From Chitinophagales bacterium (GTDB lineage: Bacteria > Bacteroidota > Bacteroidia > Chitinophagales > Saprospiraceae), in contig JAAFHO010000022.1 in assembly GCA_013297575.1 (NCBI GenBank), positions 1 to 20,133 on the forward strand: a DNA stretch of 20,133 nt, in the 5' to 3' direction. The notes beneath the pieces were generated by a model, which was not told where the DNA came from, did no database searches, and saw only the letters and a list, made by a program, of their open reading frames with translations. This document shows, in pieces, positions 15,190 to 20,133 of the stretch. Numbering within the stretch: the stretch's first letter is position 1; every line of letters begins with the position of its first letter. Position numbers and translations under genes: made by a program.

Positions 15190-16287
15190 ATGAACAAATA
15201 CGATCGTCAAATCATACTAAAAGGCTTCGGCACAGCCGGCCAAGAACGGCTTTTACAGGCCAAAGTCCTCGTAGTAGGCGCAGGAGGGCTGGGTTGCCCT
15301 GCTTTACAATACCTAGCAGCAGCGGGCGTGGGCACTATCGGTATCGTCGATACGGATACAGTATCGGAAACCAACTTGCACCGACAAGTTCTTTATGGTC
15401 TTGCCGATATTTATCACCCCAAAGTAGAATGCGCAAAAGCCGCCTTACTTCGGCTCAATCCCGATATTGATATTGAAATTTACAACTTATATTTAAGGGT
15501 TTCTAACGCATTGGAAATCATCGAATTATACGATATTGTTATTGATGGTACAGATAATTTTCACACCCGTTATATGCTCAATGATGCCTGTGTGCTTTTG
15601 GGCAAACCATTGATCTATGGGGCAGTATCGCAATTTGAAGGTCAGGTAGCGGTGTTCAATTATTCCATGACCGCAGGGAAAAGGGGCGTTAACTACCGCG
15701 ATATATTTCCACATCCACCCAAAAATAACGAAGTACAAAACTGTGCGGAAGCAGGTGTTTTAGGTGTTTTACCCGGAATTATCGGTACTATGCAGGCCAA
15801 CGAAACCATTAAAATACTGGCGGGTATAGGTGAGCCGTTAGCCGATAGATTATTGACTTACAATGCTTTAACGAATCACACTTTTGAACTCCAACTCAGC
15901 ACAGTGCCCGAAACGATGGATTTAATCCCAAAAGACAAACTCGCATTTTGGAACATGGATTATATAGGTTTGTGCAGCAACCCAATATCAAAATATGATA
16001 TAGATTTTGCCTCCTTTCAAGATATACTGGGCAAAGAAGATGTTCAAATCATTGATGTCAGAAACGAGGATGAAACACCGGTACTTGATACTTTTACGCA
16101 CCTTCGGATACCGCTGCCGGTTTTGTACGATCATTGGGCAGATCTGACGGCCAATACAGTCGTCTTTTTTTGTAAAACCGGACAACGCAGCAAGCAAGCC
16201 GCACAGCACTTTGAAGCGTATATGGGTAGTGGAAGCGGAAAAAAGATTGGTAGTATTGGATTATATGGAAAGTGGGATCTTTTGTAA
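15190..16287 (+). CDS. moeB: MoeB/ThiF-type adenylyltransferase fused to a rhodanese domain
   Basis: A 365-residue fusion. Residues 1-235 are an E1-like adenylation domain: nucleotide loop GAGGLG at 30-35, Asp53, 'NLHRQ' at 62-66, Lys78, 'DGTDNF' at 119-124, and the candidate catalytic Cys185 in 'NCAEAGVLGVLPGIIG'. Residues 265-365 are a rhodanese domain with the active-site loop CKTGQRS at 328-334 (Cys328). By analogy with MoeZ/MOCS3, the protein would adenylate the C-terminal Gly of a ThiS/MoaD-type sulfur carrier and load it with sulfur. The two CxxC zinc pairs of E. coli MoeB are absent (the equivalent region reads 'GVNYRDIFP', and no Cys pair follows the domain), which I believe is common in Bacteroidota homologues. 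Upstream of moaE and moaCB, so a molybdopterin role is most likely; a thiamine or other carrier cannot be excluded. Confidence 0.9.
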   Translation: MNKYDRQIILKGFGTAGQERLLQAKVLVVGAGGLGCPALQYLAAAGVGTIGIVDTDTVSETNLHRQVLYGLADIYHPKVECAKAALLRLNPDIDIEIYNLYLRVSNALEIIELYDIVIDGTDNFHTRYMLNDACVLLGKPLIYGAVSQFEGQVAVFNYSMTAGKRGVNYRDIFPHPPKNNEVQNCAEAGVLGVLPGIIGTMQANETIKILAGIGEPLADRLLTYNALTNHTFELQLSTVPETMDLIPKDKLAFWNMDYIGLCSNPISKYDIDFASFQDILGKEDVQIIDVRNEDETPVLDTFTHLRIPLPVLYDHWADLTANTVVFFCKTGQRSKQAAQHFEAYMGSGSGKKIGSIGLYGKWDLL

Positions 16288-16412
16288 TCGCCAAAGTCTA
16301 TCTCGACAGCACAAATGCCTTGAATATTTCCAATTCTTGCATTTCTTGTGCGACAAAGCGATCAAACAAAAATTATTAAGACCAAGCCCTATAATGAAGC
16401 ACATATAGAAAG

Positions 16413-16420
16413 TACCTTTG
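16413..16420 (+). promoter_or_regulatory. Probable -7 promoter element of moaE-moaCB
   Basis: TACCTTTG fits the Bacteroidota -7 consensus exactly and lies 29 bases before the moaE ATG at 16450. It implies a transcript start near 16427, downstream of the alternative ATG at 16348, and so supports the shorter moaE. No good TTG at -33. Confidence 0.45.
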
Positions 16421-16449
16421 CACCATCTAGTGTTCCAACAATACACAAT

Positions 16450-16887
16450 ATGCAGCGCACACCCAAAAATATATTTACCAGCGGCCCTATTCCAGCCACT
16501 TTTATTGCAGAAAGCATCCAAAAGCACAGTACACAAACGGCTATTGGCGGCCATAGCATTTTCCTCGGACAAGTGCGCGCCGATGTGGTAGATGGGCAAA
16601 CCGTTACCGCCATTGAATATACCGCTTACGAAGAAATGGCTTTGGAACAAATGCACCTAATTCGGGAATCCATTTTTGAAAAATACCCGCTCACATGTAT
16701 GCATGTCCATCATAGTTTAGGAAAAGTAGCCGCAGGCGAAATTTGCTTGTTCGTATTTACCTCCTCCAAACACCGCAAAGCAGCCATTGATGCCTGTACC
16801 GAAATCGTAGAACGCCTCAAAGCCGAATTGCCGATATGGGGCAAAGAAATAACAGAGCAGGGTCACCAATGGAAAACAAATAGTTAG
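16450..16887 (+). CDS. moaE: Molybdopterin synthase catalytic subunit MoaE
   Basis: A 145-residue protein, the normal MoaE length. With MoaD it forms molybdopterin synthase, which puts two sulfurs into cyclic pyranopterin monophosphate. Seen here: 'FLGQVR' at 38-43 (Arg43), 'HHSLGKVAAGE' at 87-97, 'SSKHRKAA' at 105-112, and the two active-site lysines Lys124 ('ERLK') and Lys132 ('WGKE'). I chose the ATG at 16450 rather than the in-frame one at 16348: homology to MoaE begins only after it, and a promoter-like octamer lies between them. The extra 34 residues of the longer form look non-coding. It is followed by moaCB after five bases, so the two are co-translated from one message. The partner moaD is not in the window. 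Confidence 0.93.
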   Translation: MQRTPKNIFTSGPIPATFIAESIQKHSTQTAIGGHSIFLGQVRADVVDGQTVTAIEYTAYEEMALEQMHLIRESIFEKYPLTCMHVHHSLGKVAAGEICLFVFTSSKHRKAAIDACTEIVERLKAELPIWGKEITEQGHQWKTNS

Positions 16888-16892
16888 AGATA

Positions 16893-17804
16893 ATGGTCAA
16901 TATAACATCTAAATCAAATACCCTGCGCCAAGCCATTGCGACAGCAACAGTTACGGTTTCGCAGGAAAGTACCATCCGCGCCATTGAGGAACGAAAAGTA
17001 CCCAAAGGCGATATTTTTGAGTTTGCAAGGGCTGCTGGTTTACTGGGTATCAAAAAAACCAGCGATGTTATCCCCGATTGCCATCCGCTACCTGTGGAAT
17101 TTGCCGCTATTACGTATCAAATTGTCGATTTGAGCATTATTATCAGCGTAGAAGTGCATACCATTTACAAAACCGGTGTAGAAGTGGAAGCCATGCACGG
17201 TGCTGCGGTAACGGCACTCACCATGTACGATATGCTTAAACCTATTGATAAAGGCGTAGAGATTTCCAATATCCGATTGGCGCAGAAAAAAGGAGGTAAA
17301 TCTGATTACAAAGACCACCATTTAGAAGGTATTACCTGCGCTGTAGTGGTATGCTCCGATACTGTTGCCGCCGGAAAAAAATCGGATACTGCTGGTTTAA
17401 GCGTACAGCAAAAACTGGAAAAATACGGACTAGAAGTAGCACATTATGCCATTATACCTGATGAAATAACCGCCATTCAGTCCAAAGCCAGAGATTTGAA
17501 CAACGCAGGATTTCGTTTAGTGCTTTTTGTAGGCGGTACCGGACTATCCCCCCGCGATGTCACTCCCGAAGCCATCCGTCCTTTGCTCGATCGCGAAATA
17601 CCGGGTATCGCCGAGGCAGCACGCAGTTATGGCCAACAACGCACACCTTATGCTATGTTATCGCGTAGTATAGCCGGTTTTATGGACACAACGCTGATCA
17701 TTACGCTTCCAGGCTCTACCAAAGGCGCAATTGAAACCGTGGATGCACTTTTCCCACATGTTTTACATATATTTAAGGTAGCAGAAGGGAAAAGACACGA
17801 TTGA
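16893..17804 (+). CDS. moaCB: Bifunctional MoaC-MoaB (MogA-like) molybdopterin biosynthesis protein
   Basis: A 303-residue fusion. Residues 1-140 are MoaC, cyclic pyranopterin monophosphate synthase: 'DCHPLPV' at 62-68, 'TGVEVEAMHGA' at 94-104, 'MYDM' at 111-114, Lys120, and 'GGKSD' at 134-138. Residues 146-303 are a MoaB/MogA domain that binds and adenylates molybdopterin: 'CSDT' at 154-157, 'GGTGLSPRDVTPEA' at 214-227, and 'LPGSTKGA' at 272-279. MoaC-MoaB fusions of this kind are known in Bacteroidota. MoaC acts with the radical SAM enzyme MoaA, which is not in this window; nor is MoeA. The gene is the last of the cluster; no strong terminator follows before rpmE2. Confidence 0.95.
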   Translation: MVNITSKSNTLRQAIATATVTVSQESTIRAIEERKVPKGDIFEFARAAGLLGIKKTSDVIPDCHPLPVEFAAITYQIVDLSIIISVEVHTIYKTGVEVEAMHGAAVTALTMYDMLKPIDKGVEISNIRLAQKKGGKSDYKDHHLEGITCAVVVCSDTVAAGKKSDTAGLSVQQKLEKYGLEVAHYAIIPDEITAIQSKARDLNNAGFRLVLFVGGTGLSPRDVTPEAIRPLLDREIPGIAEAARSYGQQRTPYAMLSRSIAGFMDTTLIITLPGSTKGAIETVDALFPHVLHIFKVAEGKRHD

Positions 17805-17858
17805 GAAATGACTACCCCACCCCAAAATAAAAAAAATATCATTTTTTTAGCATTAAAT

Positions 17859-17890
17859 TTGGTAAAGACCAACAAATCAAATTACCTTTG
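17859..17890 (+). promoter_or_regulatory. Probable promoter of rpmE2
   Basis: TTG at 17859-17861 and TACCTTTG at 17883-17890, spaced by 21 bases, fit the Bacteroidota -33/-7 pattern well. The rpmE2 ATG is 53 bases downstream. Confidence 0.6.
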
Positions 17891-17943
17891 CGCCTCGTTT
17901 TACGATAATAGTCAAAATTCGCAATTATTTGCACTGAAATAAT

Positions 17944-18222
17944 ATGAAAAAAGGTATTCATCCAGAAAGTTATCGCCTTGTAGTGTTCAAGGATATCTCC
18001 ACTGACGACGCGTTCTTGGGTCGCTCTTGCATCAACTCTAAGGACAAGATCACTTGGGAAGACGGCAACGAATATCCATTGGTAAAAATGGAAATTTCTT
18101 CTTTTAGCCACCCGTTCTTTACAGGTAAGGTGAAATTTATCGACACCGCTGGTCGTATTGATAAGTTTAACAAGAAATTCGGCAAATTTGCTGCTGCTCC
18201 AAAAGAAGCAGAAGAAGCATAA
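17944..18222 (+). CDS. rpmE2: 50S ribosomal protein L31 type B
   Basis: A 92-residue protein beginning 'MKKGIHPESYRLVVFKD', the hallmark start of type B L31, with 'GNEYPLVKMEISSFSHPFF' and 'DTAGRIDKFNKKF' later. L31 sits on the central protuberance of the large subunit and bridges to the small one. The zinc-binding CxxC pairs of type A L31 are absent, as expected for the C-minus form; the single Cys29 is isolated. The acidic, alanine-rich tail ('APKEAEEA') is normal for Bacteroidota. It stands alone between its own promoter and a strong terminator. Confidence 0.97.
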   Translation: MKKGIHPESYRLVVFKDISTDDAFLGRSCINSKDKITWEDGNEYPLVKMEISSFSHPFFTGKVKFIDTAGRIDKFNKKFGKFAAAPKEAEEA

Positions 18223-18242
18223 TTCAAACCTTCTTTTGCTTG

Positions 18243-18281
18243 AAAGAGTCATCTTGGTTATCCGAGATGACTCTTTTTTTT
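18243..18281 (+). terminator. Rho-independent terminator of rpmE2
   Basis: A 13-bp stem (18245-18257 with 18262-18274, one G-T wobble) with a TTAT loop, extended by two A-T pairs, followed by a run of T to 18281. It begins 21 bases after the rpmE2 stop. Confidence 0.92.
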
Positions 18282-18327
18282 GTGCTTTGAAATGAGTAAA
18301 CTTACCATTCAAGTTGCCAAAAAATAG

Positions 18328-18335
18328 TAACTTTG
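18328..18335 (+). promoter_or_regulatory. Probable -7 promoter element of the GlmU-like gene
   Basis: TAACTTTG fits the Bacteroidota consensus TAnnTTTG and lies 83 bases before the ATG at 18419. The nearest TTG (18314-18316) is too close to be a proper -33. The leader made from here would include the hairpin at 18372-18398. Confidence 0.45.
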
Positions 18336-18371
18336 CACTTCAAATGTCGGACAAGGACGTAAAAAAATAAG

Positions 18372-18398
18372 TTTTATCGTTCCTGCGGAACGGTAAAA
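18372..18398. repeat. Hairpin in the leader of the GlmU-like gene
   Basis: TTTTATCGTTCC (18372-18383) pairs with 18387-18398 around a TGC loop; 12 bp with one G-T wobble. It lies 20 bases before the start codon. There is no T-run after it on the plus strand, so it is not a plain terminator; it may be a short dispersed palindrome or a leader structure that affects translation. Confidence 0.55.
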
Positions 18399-18418
18399 AA
18401 ATCGAGATCAGCACGCAA

Positions 18419-19627
18419 ATGCCTAATTTAATTCTTTTCGATACGGAAGCCCGCGATCACCTGCTTCCACTTACAGCCACCAAACCAATGGCCGAATTGC
18501 GCATTGGCGCGCTTACCATCAGCCAAAAATGGGAAAAACGCCTCAATGGAACGGCTTCTTTTATTACAAAAGAATATTTGCATGATAAATTTCCGATTAA
18601 AATTGCCCACGAAAACCTATTAATCAGTGCCGGCGTATTACCCACTGACGCACTTTGCGAGCGCATCCTCCGCCTCCAACTCAATGAAGCACTGCTTAAA
18701 AACGACGAACTCATTGCTGCGTGCCTCAATAGCGAACAAATCCAACGCCTTATTGATGATGTAGAAATCGAAAGCCTCGAAGGTATCGAAATCGAAAGTG
18801 ATATTGAAGTAATTACCATTGAGCGACTATGGGATTTTATTCGACTCAACGACCGTGAATTACGCGCAGATATACACCTGCTCACACACGGGCGCAAGAG
18901 TGCTCCAATTTCTGCCACCAACCGCGTTACTGCCCCTGAAAATATATTTTTAGAGCCGGGCGTAAAAATGGAACATTGTATCCTAAATGCTTCCACCGGC
19001 CCGATTTATATCGGCGAAAACGCAGAAATTATGGAAAATTGCGCGCTGCGTGGCCCAATCGCTATCATGGATAATGCCATCCTGAAAATGGGTGCAAAAA
19101 TATATGGCCCCACCACAATAGGCCCAAGTTGCAGAGCAGGAGGGGAAATTACGCGCAGCATCCTCATGTCTAATGCCAATAAAGCACATGAAGGTTATCT
19201 CGGTGATTCCGTTATTGGCGAATGGTGCAACCTCGGTGCCAATACCAACAATTCTAACCTGAAAAATAACTACTCGGAAGTTAAACTTTGGGACTATAAA
19301 TCTGAACGCTTTGAGCGGACTGGATTACAATTTTGTGGCCTCTTTATGGGCGATCACGCTAAATGCGGGATCAATACCATGTTTAATACAGGAACGGTAA
19401 TCGGCGTTTTTGCCAATATATATGGTGCTGGTTATCAGCGCAATTTTATCCCCGATTTTGCTTGGGGAGGCCCCGATAGTTCCTACCGTACTTACAAACT
19501 GGACGAAGCCCTAGTGACGGCACAAGCCGTATTTTCGCGCCGGGGAAAAGACGTGGACGCCACCGAAAGTGCTATTTTAGAACATATTTTTGACGAAACT
19601 AAACCATTCCGCAGTTGGGATAAATAG
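18419..19627 (+). CDS. GlmU-like protein (putative sugar nucleotidyltransferase with left-handed beta-helix)
   Basis: A 402-residue protein resembling the GlmU family proteins of Bacteroidota. The N-terminal part (1-165) is a nucleotidyltransferase-like region, but in place of the usual LxxGxGTR.. loop it reads 'ILFDTEARDHLLPLTATKPM' (5-24), so nucleotide binding is doubtful. Residues 175-340 are hexapeptide repeats of a left-handed beta-helix, with GlmU-type landmarks 'NKAHEGYLGDSVIG' (254-267), 'NLGANTNNSNLKNNY' (271-285) and 'FNTGTVIGVF' (322-331). GlmU makes UDP-N-acetylglucosamine; whether this protein has either activity is unknown. It starts after its own probable promoter and hairpin leader. 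The next gene begins three bases after its stop, so the two form an operon. Confidence 0.85.
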   Translation: MPNLILFDTEARDHLLPLTATKPMAELRIGALTISQKWEKRLNGTASFITKEYLHDKFPIKIAHENLLISAGVLPTDALCERILRLQLNEALLKNDELIAACLNSEQIQRLIDDVEIESLEGIEIESDIEVITIERLWDFIRLNDRELRADIHLLTHGRKSAPISATNRVTAPENIFLEPGVKMEHCILNASTGPIYIGENAEIMENCALRGPIAIMDNAILKMGAKIYGPTTIGPSCRAGGEITRSILMSNANKAHEGYLGDSVIGEWCNLGANTNNSNLKNNYSEVKLWDYKSERFERTGLQFCGLFMGDHAKCGINTMFNTGTVIGVFANIYGAGYQRNFIPDFAWGGPDSSYRTYKLDEALVTAQAVFSRRGKDVDATESAILEHIFDETKPFRSWDK

Positions 19628-19630
19628 GCC

Positions 19631-20133
19631 ATGAGCGAACAACAAAATCAACCCTCTAAATACGACCGACGTGGTGTGTCTGCCACTAAAGACGAGGTGC
19701 ATGCAGCCATCAAACACCTTGATAAAGGACTGTATCCCAATGCTTTTTGCAAAATTTTGCCCGATTTGACGGGTGGAAACGACAAATACTGCAATATTTT
19801 GCATGCCGACACCGCTGGTACCAAAACCAGTCTGGCGTACCTGTACTGGCGCGAAACGGGCGATCTTTCGGTTTGGCCCGGTGTCACACAGGATGCTATA
19901 GTGATGAACCTCGACGATATGGCCTGCGTGGGTTGTGTCAATGATATTCTATTGAGCAGCACTATTGGGCGCAATAAAAACCTGATCCCCGCCGAAGTCA
20001 TCGCAGCAGTCATCAAAGGCAGTTCCGATTTTGTGGCTACGATGAAGGATTTTGGTGTCAATTTGCATTTAGCAGGCGGCGAAACCGCCGATGTAGGTGA
20101 TATTGTTCGCACGATAGATGTCGGTTTTACGGC
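19631..20133 (+). CDS. purM: Phosphoribosylformylglycinamidine cyclo-ligase (AIR synthase), 5' part
   Basis: The frame is open from the ATG at 19631 to the right edge, giving 167 residues. Recognisable AIR synthase features: 'SKYDRRGVS' near the start, the substrate loop 'DTAGTKTSLAYLY', 'NLDDMACVGCVNDILLSSTIGRNK' with the conserved Asp pair, and 'LHLAGGETADVGDIVRTIDVGF' matching the GGETAxMP block of PurM. PurM closes the imidazole ring in de novo purine synthesis using ATP. The last visible motif is close to that of the long Bacteroidota PurM. The gene follows the GlmU-like gene by three bases and is probably cotranscribed with it. Confidence 0.85.
   Translation, partial: MSEQQNQPSKYDRRGVSATKDEVHAAIKHLDKGLYPNAFCKILPDLTGGNDKYCNILHADTAGTKTSLAYLYWRETGDLSVWPGVTQDAIVMNLDDMACVGCVNDILLSSTIGRNKNLIPAEVIAAVIKGSSDFVATMKDFGVNLHLAGGETADVGDIVRTIDVGFT

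Noticed and set aside
15190..16287. Possible frameshift at the end of the rhodanese domain
   Set aside because: The ending 'IGLYGKWDLL' is short but follows the usual glycine-rich end of the domain, and no better frame continues the homology.
16348..16449. 34-residue N-terminal extension of MoaE from an upstream ATG
   Set aside because: MoaE similarity starts after residue 35, the extension looks non-coding, and a TACCTTTG promoter box lies inside it, so the ATG at 16450 was preferred.
18457..18996. 179-codon minus-strand reading frame
   Set aside because: It is antisense to the GlmU-like gene and has a Ser/Arg-rich composition typical of a shadow frame.

Overview
This window looks like chromosomal DNA from a member of the Bacteroidota, most likely a Saprospiraceae/Chitinophagia-type bacterium. 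The reasons are two proteins with C-terminal type IX secretion (T9SS) sorting domains, promoter-like octamers of the Bacteroidota form TAnnTTTG, few recognisable Shine-Dalgarno sequences, a type B ribosomal protein L31, a GlmU-like protein next to purM, and a MoeB-type enzyme fused to a rhodanese domain. No rRNA, tRNA, CRISPR array, prophage or transposase gene was seen. No stretch longer than 300 bases lacks a gene.

Layout. Positions 1-2047 hold the 3' part of a large secreted multidomain T9SS protein, followed by a long-stem terminator and a small AT-rich orphan gene (2192-2617). From 2653 to 10253 six genes lie on the minus strand: a secreted alpha/beta hydrolase with a T9SS tail, a POT-family peptide transporter, an unrecognised membrane protein, a membrane-anchored protein resembling lytic transglycosylases, a xylose-isomerase-like TIM-barrel protein, and a metallo-beta-lactamase-fold hydrolase. 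At about 10254-10437 transcription diverges. The rest is on the plus strand: der, hutH, two small conserved-looking genes of unknown function, a very AT-rich orphan gene (14485-15183), a molybdenum cofactor cluster (moeB-rhodanese, moaE, moaC-moaB fusion), rpmE2 with a clear terminator, a GlmU-like protein, and purM, which runs off the right edge.

How the genes relate. The clearest functional unit is the molybdopterin cluster at 15190-17804. MoeB activates the sulfur carrier MoaD (not in this window), MoaE is the large subunit of molybdopterin synthase, and the MoaC-MoaB fusion supplies the cyclic pyranopterin step and a MogA/MoaB-like adenylation domain. der, rpmE2 and purM are core housekeeping genes. 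hutH stands without other hut genes. The T9SS proteins, transporter and membrane proteins point to a cell that secretes hydrolases and imports peptides.

The unusual material is mostly between genes: a 139-bp nested inverted-repeat element (3932-4070), a perfect 22-bp-arm palindrome (6923-6969), a 183-bp MITE-like inverted-repeat element touching the der stop codon (11743-11925), a degenerate AT-rich repeat block (9178-9289), and a hairpin in the leader of the GlmU-like gene (18372-18398). Two orphan genes have base composition far below their neighbours and may have been acquired. I see no complete novel defence or mobile system here.
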